A stretch of 64,000 bases of DNA from UBA995 sp035477115 (GTDB lineage Bacteria > Bacillota > Sulfobacillia > UBA995), in contig DATIKW010000039.1 in assembly GCA_035477115.1 (NCBI GenBank), positions 62,001 to 126,000 on the forward strand, read 5' to 3'. The position numbers and the translations under genes were made by a program. Shown in pieces: positions 34,260-42,855 of this stretch (position 1 is the stretch's first letter; each line of letters begins with the position of its first letter). The notes under the pieces are model-generated. The model was not told the DNA's origin. It worked only from the letters and a program-made list of their open reading frames with translations, and did not search any database.

Positions 34260-34820
34260 TCAGTCATAGGTCAGGTCGGTGCGGGTGGGTCTCAGGGTGA
34301 GGCCGGTGATGGCTGTTAGCGGGCTGCCTGTAGGGATCGTCATTGGGTCCCCGAACGCATAGCCCCGATGGAGGGGATCCAGCCCCGCCGGCAGGGCCGG
34401 CCGCTCGCCGGTGCCGCCCCAGGTCCAGTTGGTAAGGGCTATGTCGCCCGGCGGATTGGTCGGGTTGCCGATGGCATACTGGCTCAGGTTGTGGATGTCG
34501 TTAGCGGCGTCCCAGCGCACGGCATAGAAATAGATGTGGCCGTGGGCGTTGGTGAAGAGGAAGTCGCTCTTCACGTAAACGCCCCGCAAGGCCCCTAGAT
34601 GGGTGGGGAACACCCCGTGGTCGAAGAAGTAGCGTTCGAGTCCGCTGACGATCACGCGGATGTCGGCTACCGCCCTGCTCTCGCGGGCCCGCTCGATGGC
34701 CCCCAGCACCCGGGGGATGGCGACCGCAGCCAGGATGCCCAGGATGACCACCACCACCAGCAGCTCAATGAGGGTGAAACCTCGCTCTTGGCGGGAAGTT
34801 CTGCGCAACTGCCTCAGCAT
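34260..34820 (-). CDS. pilA: Major type IV pilin-like protein
   Basis: This 186-residue prepilin starts at ATG 34820 with a very strong GGAGGAGGTGA site. The leader is MLRQLRRTSRQERG, cleaved before FTLIELLVVVVILGILAAVAIPR, the classical pilin helix with Glu at +5. The C-terminal domain has aromatic-rich segments (YFFDHGVFPTHLG, IYFYAVRWDAAND) and no Cys pair. The gene has its own promoter and terminator, and its ribosome site is stronger than any neighbour's, consistent with the major subunit. A GspG-like pseudopilin is the alternative. Confidence 0.88.
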   Translation of the reverse strand: MLRQLRRTSRQERGFTLIELLVVVVILGILAAVAIPRVLGAIERARESRAVADIRVIVSGLERYFFDHGVFPTHLGALRGVYVKSDFLFTNAHGHIYFYAVRWDAANDIHNLSQYAIGNPTNPPGDIALTNWTWGGTGERPALPAGLDPLHRGYAFGDPMTIPTGSPLTAITGLTLRPTRTDLTYD

Positions 34821-34926
34821 AATTTTCACCTCCTCCTGTAATGTCGCTTCGCTAATTCCCGCCTGCTGCTGAAGCGCCCGGCCGGCGCTGGGCCGGACGC
34901 CCTGCGTTCTCTGTGAATACCAGGTC

Positions 34927-34955
34927 AGGTTATCATCCGCCTCCCGGGATGTCAA
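34927..34955 (-). promoter_or_regulatory. Probable sigma-A promoter for pilA
   Basis: On the minus strand TTGACA (34955-34950) is followed after exactly 17 nt by TAACCT (34932-34927). The -35 is a perfect match and the -10 is weak. It lies 107 bp upstream of the pilA start, in the 198-bp gap after pilC, leaving a leader of about 100 nt. Confidence 0.5.
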
Positions 34956-35018
34956 TGCTCTGGGGGGAAATTTCCTGAGGTCCTGGCGGAAAGCCGATGG
35001 GAACGCGGCCGGCAGCCT

Positions 35019-36245
35019 CTACTGGCCGCCGATCATCCCGAACACCTCGAACATGGGCATGATCATCGCGATCAGCACGAAGCCGATGCCGACGGCCAGG
35101 CCGGCCATGACCATCGGCTGGATGGTGGCGGCGAATCGTTCGACCAGCGCATCGATGTCCCGCTCGTAGAACTCGGCTACCTTCAATAGCATGGCCTCGG
35201 TCTGGCCCGTCTCCTCGCCCACCGCGATCATCTGCGTCACCATGGCCGGGATCAAGGGGGTCGAACGCAGGGTATGAACCATGGGGTGACCTTCCAGGAC
35301 GGCCACCCGCGTCCGCCCCACCACGTCGGCCACCGTCCGATTGCCCACCGTGCCCTGCACGACCTCCAGGGCGGACAGGATGGGCACGCCGCTGGCCAGC
35401 AGGCTGGACAGCGTGCGGCAGAAACGGGCCACCGCCTGCTTCAGCACCAGGGGGCCGATGGCGGGCACCCGCAGGATCCACCGGTCGGCCAGGGCGGCGC
35501 CCCGGGGGGTGCGGATCCCCCGGGCGAAGGCCACGGCCAGCAATCCGCCGGCGCCGAGGATGAGCAGCAGGTGGCGGCGGACGAAGCCGCTCATGTCCAG
35601 GAGCAGCCGGGTCGGCCAGGGCAGGACTGTGCCCAGGCCCTCGAAGAGGAGGACGAAGTTGGGCACGACGAAAGTGAGGAGCAGGAGCACCACCGCCACG
35701 GCCATGACCAGCACCACCACCGGGTAGGCCAGCGCCGACCGGACCTTCTGGCTCACCGCGTGCTCCTTCTCGAAGTGGTCGGCCAGCCGGCCGAATACCT
35801 CTTCGAGGATGCCGGCCATCTCGCCGGCGGCGGCCATGTTCACCAGGGCTGGCGGCAGATGCCGGAGATGGCGGCCCAGGGCGGCCGACAGGTTGAGTCC
35901 GGCCTCGACGTCGCGCGCCACTTCCTTCAGGATCCGGCGCAGGAGCTTGCTCGTCACCTGGTCGCCCAGGAGGGACAGGGCGCTGAGCACGGGCACGCCG
36001 GCGCCGGCCATCGTCCCGAACTGCCGGCAGAAAAGGGCGAGATCCTTGACGGGCACGCGGCCGCCCGCCGCCTTGCCGGGACGGGGGGCGAGCACTTCCT
36101 TGACCGACCTCCGGGCTTGCAGGTGCGTGATGTACGTCCCCCGATCCCGGAGGCGCTCGACGGCCCGGGCGGCACTCTCGGCCTCTACCCGGCCCTGCAC
36201 CCGGCGCCCGGCGCGGTCCCGCCCTCGGAATGAGAACTCCGCCAT
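35019..36245 (-). CDS. pilC: PilC, type IV pilus platform protein
   Basis: PilC is the polytopic platform that couples the PilB/PilT motors to pilin extraction. The 408-residue product starts at ATG 36245 (MAEFSFRGRDRAGRRVQG). It has two GspF domains: LALFCRQFGTMAGAGVPVLSAL and VARFCRTLSSLLASGVPILSAL, each followed by the LPxxLVNMxAAGExxG / IPAMVTQMIAVGEETG motif. There are three membrane segments. It begins 1 nt after pilT ends. Confidence 0.93.
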   Translation of the reverse strand: MAEFSFRGRDRAGRRVQGRVEAESAARAVERLRDRGTYITHLQARRSVKEVLAPRPGKAAGGRVPVKDLALFCRQFGTMAGAGVPVLSALSLLGDQVTSKLLRRILKEVARDVEAGLNLSAALGRHLRHLPPALVNMAAAGEMAGILEEVFGRLADHFEKEHAVSQKVRSALAYPVVVLVMAVAVVLLLLTFVVPNFVLLFEGLGTVLPWPTRLLLDMSGFVRRHLLLILGAGGLLAVAFARGIRTPRGAALADRWILRVPAIGPLVLKQAVARFCRTLSSLLASGVPILSALEVVQGTVGNRTVADVVGRTRVAVLEGHPMVHTLRSTPLIPAMVTQMIAVGEETGQTEAMLLKVAEFYERDIDALVERFAATIQPMVMAGLAVGIGFVLIAMIMPMFEVFGMIGGQ

Positions 36246-36246
36246 G

Positions 36247-37332
36247 TCAGCGCTCCCCCGCGGCGTCGTCCGCTCGCCGATAGCCGATCTCCTTGGCGAC
36301 GGCCGCCGGATCGACGGCGTTGAACACGTAATCCTCGGCGGCGATGATCTCCTGGGCATACAGCTCGCGCAGCGAGGCGTCCATGGTCTTCATCCCATGC
36401 CGCGACCCGGTCTGGATGGAGGAGGAGATCTGGTGGGTCTTCCCTTCCCGGATCAGGTTACGGATGGCGGGCGTGGCCACCAGGACCTCCACCGCCACCG
36501 CCCTGCCCCGGCCGTCCTGCCGGGGGATCAGACGCTGGGCCACGATCCCCTCCAGGCAGTTGCCGAGTTGCACTCGCACTTGCTCCTGCTGGTGCGGAGG
36601 AAAAGCATCGACCACGCGGTCGATGGTCTGGGCGGCATCGTTGGTGTGCAGGGTAGCCAGGACCAGGTGGCCGGTTTCCGCCGCGCGCAAGGCGGTCGAG
36701 ACCGTCTCCAGGTCGCGCATTTCCCCCACCAGGACGACGTCGGGGTCTTCGCGGAGGGCGGCCCGGAGGCCGCTGGCGAACGACTGCGTGTCGGTGCCGA
36801 CTTCCCGCTGATTCACGATGCTGTTCTGATGGACGTGCAGATATTCGATCGGGTCCTCGAGGGTGATGATATGATACGCGAACTCGCGGTTGACCAGGTC
36901 GATCATGGCCGCCAGCGTCGTGGTCTTGCCGCTGCCGGTGGGGCCGGTGACCAGGACCAGGCCGCGGGGGCGGCGGGCCAGGTTGCTGAGCGTTTCCGGC
37001 AGGCCCAAAGCCCGCAGGCTCTTGAGTTCCGAGCCGATCACCCGGGCGGCGACGGCGGCCGCCCCCCGCTGGCGGTAGCCGTTGACCCGGAAGCGACCGA
37101 GGCCGGCGGAACTGTATGCGAAATCGACCTCGCCCTCGCTCTCGAAACGCCGGGCCTGGTCGTCATCCAGCATCTCCATCAGCAAGCGCCGGGTATCGGC
37201 CGGCTGCAGCGGCGGCGAGTCGAGGCGGACCAGCGCGCCGTTGACCCGGACCACCGGGGGCGAGTCCACGGTGAGGTGCAGGTCGGACGCTTTCCTGGCC
37301 ACCGCTTCCTTTAGCAGTTCGACGATGCTCAT
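36247..37332 (-). CDS. pilT: PilT, pilus retraction ATPase
   Basis: PilT is the hexameric ATPase for pilus retraction (twitching). The 361-residue product has an N-terminal PAS-like domain (ASDLHLTVDSPPVVRVNG) and Walker A GPTGSGKTTTLAAM. It also has the Asp box ITLEDPIEYLH, Walker B VVLVGEMRDLET, the His box VLATLHTNDAAQTIDR and the PilT-specific AIRNLIREGKTHQI. The complete motif set predicts an active retraction motor. It is followed 1 nt later by pilC and preceded by pilB. Confidence 0.94.
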   Translation of the reverse strand: MSIVELLKEAVARKASDLHLTVDSPPVVRVNGALVRLDSPPLQPADTRRLLMEMLDDDQARRFESEGEVDFAYSSAGLGRFRVNGYRQRGAAAVAARVIGSELKSLRALGLPETLSNLARRPRGLVLVTGPTGSGKTTTLAAMIDLVNREFAYHIITLEDPIEYLHVHQNSIVNQREVGTDTQSFASGLRAALREDPDVVLVGEMRDLETVSTALRAAETGHLVLATLHTNDAAQTIDRVVDAFPPHQQEQVRVQLGNCLEGIVAQRLIPRQDGRGRAVAVEVLVATPAIRNLIREGKTHQISSSIQTGSRHGMKTMDASLRELYAQEIIAAEDYVFNAVDPAAVAKEIGYRRADDAAGER

Positions 37333-37360
37333 CAGCGGGTCGTCTCCTCCCCGGCGGCGA

Positions 37361-39028
37361 CTAGCCTTCCTCGGTCCAGGCCACGCGGCGGATCTCCTCG
37401 AGAGTAGTGAGGCCGCGCAGCACCTTCGCCACTCCGTCCCGCAACAACGGCCGCATGCCGGCCTTCAGCGCCAGATCTTTGATGACGGCCGCCGACACGC
37501 GTTGACTCACCGCCGAACGCAACTCGGAGGTCATGGGCAAGAACTCGTGGATGGCAAGGCGGCCGCTGTACCCGGTGTTGCCGCAGTAGGAGCAACCGCG
37601 CCCCCGATAGGTGCGCAGTTCCTGGTCCCGCGGCAAGTCCATGGCCAGCCGGTCGGGGGCGTCCAGGGGCAGTCCATCGCCCTCCTTGCAATGGCGGCAG
37701 ATGGTCCGGGCGAGGCGCTGGGCGAGCACGGCATTCAGGGACGAGGCGACCAGGAAAGGTTCGATGCCCATGTCCACCAGGCGCGGGATGGCCCCCGCCG
37801 CCTCGTTGGTGTGGATGGTGGTCAGGACCAGGTGGCCGGTGAGGGCGGCCCGGATCGCGATCTCCGCCGTATCCCGGTCCCGAACCTCGCCGACCATGAC
37901 GATGTTCGGGTCCTGCCGCAGTACGGCGCGCAGCCCCTGGGCGAAGGTGAGGCCAACCCGCTCGTTCACCTGGATCTGGTTCACGCCCGGCACCTGATAC
38001 TCCACCGGGTCCTCGATGGTGACGATGTTCTCGGTGAGCGCGTTCAGCTCCCGCAAGGCGGCCATCAGCGTCGTGGTCTTGCCGCTGCCGGTGGGCCCGC
38101 ACACGAGGATGATGCCGTAGGGACGGCGGATCACCTGCCGGAACTGGATCAGAATATCAGGTAGGAAGCCGAGTTCTTCCAGGCTGGTGACGGCGCGGAC
38201 TTTGTCGAGGAGCCGCATGACCACCTTCTCGCCGAAGATCGTGGGCAGGGTCGACACCCGCACGTCCACGTCGCGGCCCGTATCCTTGAGTTGGATGCGA
38301 CCATCCTGGGGCAGCCGGCGTTCGGCGATGTCCAGGGTGGCCATGACCTTGATGCGGGACACCACCGCCCCATGCGCGCTGCGGGGGGCGGACATGGCGT
38401 CGCGCAACAGGCCGTCCACCCGGAAGCGCACCTGCATCCGGTCCTCCCGGGCTTCGATGTGGATGTCGCTGGCCCGCTCCTCGAGCGCCTGGTCGATGAT
38501 GTTGGCCACCAGGCGGACGATCGGCGCCTCGTCGACGAGTTCCCGCAAGCGTTCGGTTTCGGCATCCTCCTCGGGCACCCGGTCCTCGCCGATAGCGGTG
38601 CCCAACCGGTAGGCCTGTTCGATGACCCGTAAGATACCCCGCTCGGTGGTGACGACCACCTCGATCGTGCAGCCGGTCAGGAGGGCGATATCGTCGAGCG
38701 TCACCACGTTGAGGGGGTCGGACACGGCCACGACCAGCGTATCGCCGCGCTTCTCGACGGGGATCGCCCGTAGACGCCGGGCCGCCTGTTCCGAGATGAG
38801 CCGGGCCGCGGCCGGGTGAACCTTGAGGTCGGCGGGATTGACGAACGCCATGTCCAGTTGGCGGGCCAAAGTTCGGGCCAGGTCGATCTCGGACACCATG
38901 CCCATGCCGACCAGGACGTCGCCCAGCCGCGCGCCGGAGCTTGCCTGAACTTCGATGGCGGCCTGCAACTGGTCGCCGGTAATCAGATTGGCCTCTAGCA
39001 GCATCTCGCCGATCCGCTGCCGCAGCAT
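37361..39028 (-). CDS. pilB: PilB, pilus extension ATPase
   Basis: PilB powers pilus extension. The 555-residue protein has an N-terminal MshEN/GSPII_E_N domain (LGDVLVGMGMVSEIDLARTLA), a linker, then the ATPase core. Core motifs are ASDIHIEAREDRMQVRFRVDG, Walker A GPTGSGKTTTLMAA, Asp box VTIEDPVEYQV, Walker B IVMVGEVRDRDTA and His box TTIHTNEA. A tetracysteine zinc site is formed by CRHC and CSYCGNTGYSGR. MshEN domains can bind c-di-GMP, so extension may be nucleotide-controlled. ATG 39028 is used; TTG 39034 would add two residues. It is the first gene of pilB-pilT-pilC. Confidence 0.93.
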   Translation of the reverse strand: MLRQRIGEMLLEANLITGDQLQAAIEVQASSGARLGDVLVGMGMVSEIDLARTLARQLDMAFVNPADLKVHPAAARLISEQAARRLRAIPVEKRGDTLVVAVSDPLNVVTLDDIALLTGCTIEVVVTTERGILRVIEQAYRLGTAIGEDRVPEEDAETERLRELVDEAPIVRLVANIIDQALEERASDIHIEAREDRMQVRFRVDGLLRDAMSAPRSAHGAVVSRIKVMATLDIAERRLPQDGRIQLKDTGRDVDVRVSTLPTIFGEKVVMRLLDKVRAVTSLEELGFLPDILIQFRQVIRRPYGIILVCGPTGSGKTTTLMAALRELNALTENIVTIEDPVEYQVPGVNQIQVNERVGLTFAQGLRAVLRQDPNIVMVGEVRDRDTAEIAIRAALTGHLVLTTIHTNEAAGAIPRLVDMGIEPFLVASSLNAVLAQRLARTICRHCKEGDGLPLDAPDRLAMDLPRDQELRTYRGRGCSYCGNTGYSGRLAIHEFLPMTSELRSAVSQRVSAAVIKDLALKAGMRPLLRDGVAKVLRGLTTLEEIRRVAWTEEG

Positions 39029-39165
39029 CCGCAACGCGGCACCATCTTCCGTGGTAACGGATTCGCGTAACGCGCAAAGTCAAACCGACAACAACCTGAG
39101 CCGCGTAACCCCATGATCAATTCCCGGTGACAGCGTCGAATCCTGTTTGGCGGACTTGGTCCCCG

Positions 39166-40149
39166 TCACATCCCCGGGAGCGGCTTCGACAAGAAGGCCA
39201 GGAGCAGGGCCACTGCTCCTTCGACATCGCGCAGGTCGGCCATTTCCGAGGGGCTGTGCACGTAGCGGGTGGGCAAGGAGACGACGCCCGCCGGCACGCC
39301 TTCCCGGGTCAGGGCGATGGCGCCCGCGTCCGTCCCGCCCCGCTCGAGGATCTCCCGCTGGAAGGGCACCCCCGCCGCGCCGGCCGCCTCCTCGAGGGCC
39401 TGGCGCACCCGCGGATGGCATAGCAGACTCTGGTCCATCACCTTCACCGCCGGCCCCTTCCCCAGCGCCACCTCCATCGGCGGACGGGCCTTGGGCGTAT
39501 CGCCGGTGGCCGTCACGTCGACGGCCACGCCCCACGCCGGCTGCAGCCCATAGGCCGCGGTGAGCGAACCGGCGGTGGTGGGGCCGACCTCCTCCTGGAC
39601 GGTGAAGACGAAGAACACCCGGTTAGGAGAAGCGTCCAGGCGCCGGGCGACTTCCACCAGCACGGCGCAGCCCAGCCGGTCATCGAGGGCTTTGCCGATC
39701 AGCCGGTGGCCCGCCCGTTCCAGGGGGCGATGAAACACCGCCACATCGCCGACGACGATGCCGGCATCGGTGCCCGGGTCGATGAACAGCTTCTCATGTT
39801 TAAGATCCTTGGGTTCATCCACCGGTTCGGCGCCGATGACGCCTACCCGACCGCCGGGGAACACCACGCGCTGACCGGGCAGCCCCACGTGACCCATGCC
39901 GCCCACCACCGCGTAACGCAGGAAACCCTTGTCGTCGGCGTGGGTGACCATGAAGCCGATCTCATCCATGTGGGCGGCCAGCATCACCCGCGGGCCGTCC
40001 CCGCCTTTCCAGGCGATGAGATTGCCCAGGGCGTCCGTCCGCATCCCGTCCACCCGTGACCCCAACTCGGCGGCTATTAACCGGCGGACCTCGTCCTCGC
40101 GTCCGGAAGGTCCGTGGGCGCGGGTCAACCGATCGATCAGGTCCAGCAT
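39166..40149 (-). CDS. M42 family metallo-aminopeptidase (copy 3)
   Basis: This 327-residue TET-type M42 aminopeptidase carries all catalytic and metal residues: AAHMDEIG, GKALDDRLG, TVQEEVG, VAVDVT and RYVHSP. M42 enzymes form large tetrahedral dodecamers that degrade short peptides in the cytosol. Sequence alone does not tell which N-terminal residue is preferred. It is the last of three tandem, diverged M42 genes; the gap to the previous copy is 15 bp. Confidence 0.88.
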   Translation of the reverse strand: MLDLIDRLTRAHGPSGREDEVRRLIAAELGSRVDGMRTDALGNLIAWKGGDGPRVMLAAHMDEIGFMVTHADDKGFLRYAVVGGMGHVGLPGQRVVFPGGRVGVIGAEPVDEPKDLKHEKLFIDPGTDAGIVVGDVAVFHRPLERAGHRLIGKALDDRLGCAVLVEVARRLDASPNRVFFVFTVQEEVGPTTAGSLTAAYGLQPAWGVAVDVTATGDTPKARPPMEVALGKGPAVKVMDQSLLCHPRVRQALEEAAGAAGVPFQREILERGGTDAGAIALTREGVPAGVVSLPTRYVHSPSEMADLRDVEGAVALLLAFLSKPLPGM

Positions 40150-40164
40150 TGCTCGTTTACCTCC

Positions 40165-41229
40165 TCAGGGACGCGACCGGAAACCGGTTCGGCTGAGTTC
40201 CCGCAAGAAAGCGTTCATCAGGCGCACCGCGGCCGCCATGTCGGCGAGCGAAGCGACCGAAGCCGGGCCATGCAGGTAGCGGCAGGGGACGGACACGGAA
40301 GCCGTGGCGGCGCCTTCGAGCGCCCGGCTCATCGCCCCCGCGTCGTTGCCCCCCATGGCGGAACGCCGGAGCTGGAAGGGGATGCCATCAGCTCGCGCCG
40401 CTCCCTGCAGCATGTCGAGCAGTGCCGGGTTGGCTATAGAAGTGCGATCCATCAGGCTGAGGGCCGGTCCCGCCCCTACCCGCGTGACCCAGTGCGGCTC
40501 CTCGCGGGCGGGTCCGTCGGCGCAGATCGTCCCCTCCAGGGCCACCCCCACCTGCGGGGCGATCGCATGGGCGGCCACCCGGGCGCCTCGCAATCCCAGC
40601 TCCTCCTGGACGGTGAAGGCGCCGTGCAGTTCCACCCCGGGGTACTCCCCCCGCAGCACCTCCACCAGCACGGCGCAACCGGCCCGATCATCCAGGGCTT
40701 TGGCCATGACCAGCCCGGAACCGATCTCGCGCGCCCGGGTGGCGAACACAGCATAGTCGCCGACCTTGAACGATCGTTCGGCATCCTCCCGGCTGGAGCA
40801 ACCGACATCGATGAGCAGCTCCTCGGCCCGCGGCACGGGAGGCTTGGCCCCGGGCTCCAGGAGATGCGGCGGCCCCACCCCGATCACCCCGGGGATCCGA
40901 TCGGCCCCCACCAGCACCGCCAGCCCCGGCAATACCCGGGGGTCGATCCCCCCCACGACGGCGAAGCGCAAGCGGCCGTCCTTCTCGATGCGCGTGACCA
41001 TGAAGCCCACCTCATCCTGATGGGCGGCCAACATCACTCGCACCGGCTCGGGGCTCCCGGCCGGATCGGGGCGCCGGACGAGGAGATTGCCCAGGGTGTC
41101 CGTACGGACATCGCCGTTCAACTCCTGCCGGAGGATGTCCCGGACCTCCCCCTCATCGCCCGATACGCTGCGGGCATCGCACAGCCGGAACAGGAGTTCG
41201 CGCAGGCGGTCGCCGCCGTTCACTTCCAT
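40165..41229 (-). CDS. M42 family metallo-aminopeptidase (copy 2)
   Basis: This 354-residue M42 peptidase starts at ATG 41229 with GGAGG upstream and overlaps the previous gene by 10 bp. Metal and catalytic motifs are intact: AAHQDEVG, AKALDDRAG, TVQEELGLRGA, VALEGTICADGP and RYLHGP. The fourth motif has Glu (LEGT) where copies 1 and 3 have Asp (VDV), a position that varies between aminopeptidase subtypes. A different peptide specificity from its neighbours is therefore likely. Confidence 0.88.
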   Translation of the reverse strand: MEVNGGDRLRELLFRLCDARSVSGDEGEVRDILRQELNGDVRTDTLGNLLVRRPDPAGSPEPVRVMLAAHQDEVGFMVTRIEKDGRLRFAVVGGIDPRVLPGLAVLVGADRIPGVIGVGPPHLLEPGAKPPVPRAEELLIDVGCSSREDAERSFKVGDYAVFATRAREIGSGLVMAKALDDRAGCAVLVEVLRGEYPGVELHGAFTVQEELGLRGARVAAHAIAPQVGVALEGTICADGPAREEPHWVTRVGAGPALSLMDRTSIANPALLDMLQGAARADGIPFQLRRSAMGGNDAGAMSRALEGAATASVSVPCRYLHGPASVASLADMAAAVRLMNAFLRELSRTGFRSRP

Positions 41230-42281
41230 GCCAGTTCCTCCAGGTACGAGAGGTCCCGATCGCAAACGAACCGGGCCAGCAGCCGTCCGGACCGGGTCAC
41301 GTCGGCCAGGGCGATGGTCTCCACCGCCGAATGCATGTACCGGCAAGGGATGGACAGGAGGGCGGTGGGCACGCCGGTCCGGGCCACCTGCATCGCCCAG
41401 GCGTCGGTGCCCGTGGGACCGGGGATCGCTTCCACCTGGTAGGGAATGTCCAGCTCGCGAGCCAGGGCTATCAGGTCGCGATGGAGGATGGGGTGCACGT
41501 TCCCGCCCACGGCGATCACCGGGCCCTTGCCCGGCGGCCACGTCAAGTGTTCGGGGACGCCCGGGGTATCGCCGTAGCCCACGTCCACTGCGATGGCCAG
41601 GTCAGGGTCCACGCCGTAGGTGCCGGCCACCGCCCCCCGCAGTCCTACTTCTTCCTGCACGGTGGCCACCGCGTATACGTCGGCCGCGGGGTGCGACCGT
41701 TCAAGCTCCTGGAGGCACTGGTGGAGCGCGGCCACGCCCGAACGATCGTCCAGCGCCTTGCCCGCCAGGAGGCCGTTCTTCAGCTCCCATACCCCCGAGC
41801 GAAAGGTCACCGGGTCGCCGACCGCCACCAGTTCGGCGGCCTCCGCGACGGTCAGACCCGCGTCGATGAACAGATCTTCGGGCTCAGGCAGCTTGCGCGA
41901 ATCCTCGGCCGACAGCAGGTGCGGCGGCGGGTGGCCGATCACTCCCGGCAACTCGCGGCGGCCGTGGACCGTCACCTCCTTGCCCAGCAACTGCCGGAAA
42001 TCCGGTCGCTGCACCCCGGCGAAGCGGAGGAACCCATCGCGGTCGATACGGGTCACGATCAAGCCCACCTCATCCAGGTGGGCCGCCAGCATCACTTTCA
42101 GCCGCCGCGTCCCGGTCGGGCGCGTCCCCCGGCGCAGGGCGATGACATTGCCCAGGTTGTCCCGCCGCACCTCGCAGCCGAGATCGGACCACGCCCGCTC
42201 CACAATCGCGGCCACCGGGTCTTCGAAACCCGATACGCCCGGCGCCAGGCTGAGCGTGGTCAGGAACTCCTTGACGGTCAC
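41220..42281 (-). CDS. M42 family metallo-aminopeptidase (copy 1)
   Basis: This 353-residue M42 peptidase is given a GTG start at 42281 (VTVKEFLTTLSLAPGVSGFED), preceded by GGGGGG about 9 nt upstream. Motifs are AAHLDEVG, GKALDDRSG, TVQEEVGLRGA, VDVGYGDTPG and RYMHSA. It is the first of the three-gene M42 array. M42 TET particles can be hetero-oligomeric, so three paralogues from one transcript could assemble together. Confidence 0.87.
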   Translation of the reverse strand: MTVKEFLTTLSLAPGVSGFEDPVAAIVERAWSDLGCEVRRDNLGNVIALRRGTRPTGTRRLKVMLAAHLDEVGLIVTRIDRDGFLRFAGVQRPDFRQLLGKEVTVHGRRELPGVIGHPPPHLLSAEDSRKLPEPEDLFIDAGLTVAEAAELVAVGDPVTFRSGVWELKNGLLAGKALDDRSGVAALHQCLQELERSHPAADVYAVATVQEEVGLRGAVAGTYGVDPDLAIAVDVGYGDTPGVPEHLTWPPGKGPVIAVGGNVHPILHRDLIALARELDIPYQVEAIPGPTGTDAWAMQVARTGVPTALLSIPCRYMHSAVETIALADVTRSGRLLARFVCDRDLSYLEELAWK

Positions 42282-42370
42282 GCAGCATTTCCCCCCGCTA
42301 TCGTGCGTGGTGCCCTTCATTCCGGCCCAGCCGGCCCAATTCCTGCCGGCCGACCGGGTCGCGGGGCTGG

Positions 42371-42736
42371 TCACCGCGAGGACAGGAGGCGCTCGACCCG
42401 ACTGGCCAGCTCCCACACATCGAAGGGCTTGGCCAGGAAGTCGCTCACCCGGGGGTGGCGGGAAGTGTCGGGCCCCTCGGCGCTACCGGTGATGAGCAGG
42501 ACGGGGACGTACGGATCCACTTCTTGCAGGCGGAGGAGGAACTCCTCGCCGCCCATGCCCGGCATGACCCAGTCGAGCAGCACCACGCCGGGCCGGCGGG
42601 CCTTCACCAGTTCCAGGGCTTGCCGTCCGTCGGGGGCGCAGATCACGTCCAGGTCGCGGGTGGTCAGCACGGCGGTCATGAGCATCCGGATATGAGGCTG
42701 ATCGTCAACGACCAACACTGTTCGCCGTCGTTCCAT
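42371..42736 (-). CDS. Single-domain response regulator (CheY-like receiver)
   Basis: This 121-residue protein is a receiver domain only. It has the acidic pair in VLVVDDQPHIR, the phospho-acceptor Asp in VVLLDWVMPGM (about residue 55), Thr in LLITGSAE and Lys in DFLAKPFD. All phosphorylation residues are present but there is no output domain, and no histidine kinase lies nearby. It would act through protein contacts, for example on the pilus motors, or as a phosphorelay step. It sits 89 bp before the M42 array on the same strand. Confidence 0.9.
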   Translation of the reverse strand: MERRRTVLVVDDQPHIRMLMTAVLTTRDLDVICAPDGRQALELVKARRPGVVLLDWVMPGMGGEEFLLRLQEVDPYVPVLLITGSAEGPDTSRHPRVSDFLAKPFDVWELASRVERLLSSR

Positions 42737-42855
42737 CGCAACCTCCAGGGATCGACCAGGTTACCATGGGAGCGCATACATTCGGGACCTCGCTCGGGCA
42801 ATCCTGTCAAATGTCGCCGTCACCGTTCGACGCAAAACGACCAATCCGGCTCTCC

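Noticed and set aside
39029..39165. Possible c-di-GMP riboswitch or long leader before pilB.
   Set aside because: The 137-bp region shows no GGGCAAACC-type core, no conserved paired stems and no clear promoter, so no regulatory RNA is called.
42805..42810. A perfect minus-strand TTGACA upstream of the receiver gene.
   Set aside because: No -10-like hexamer is found at 16-18 nt (TCCCGA at 17 nt), so it is not called as a promoter.
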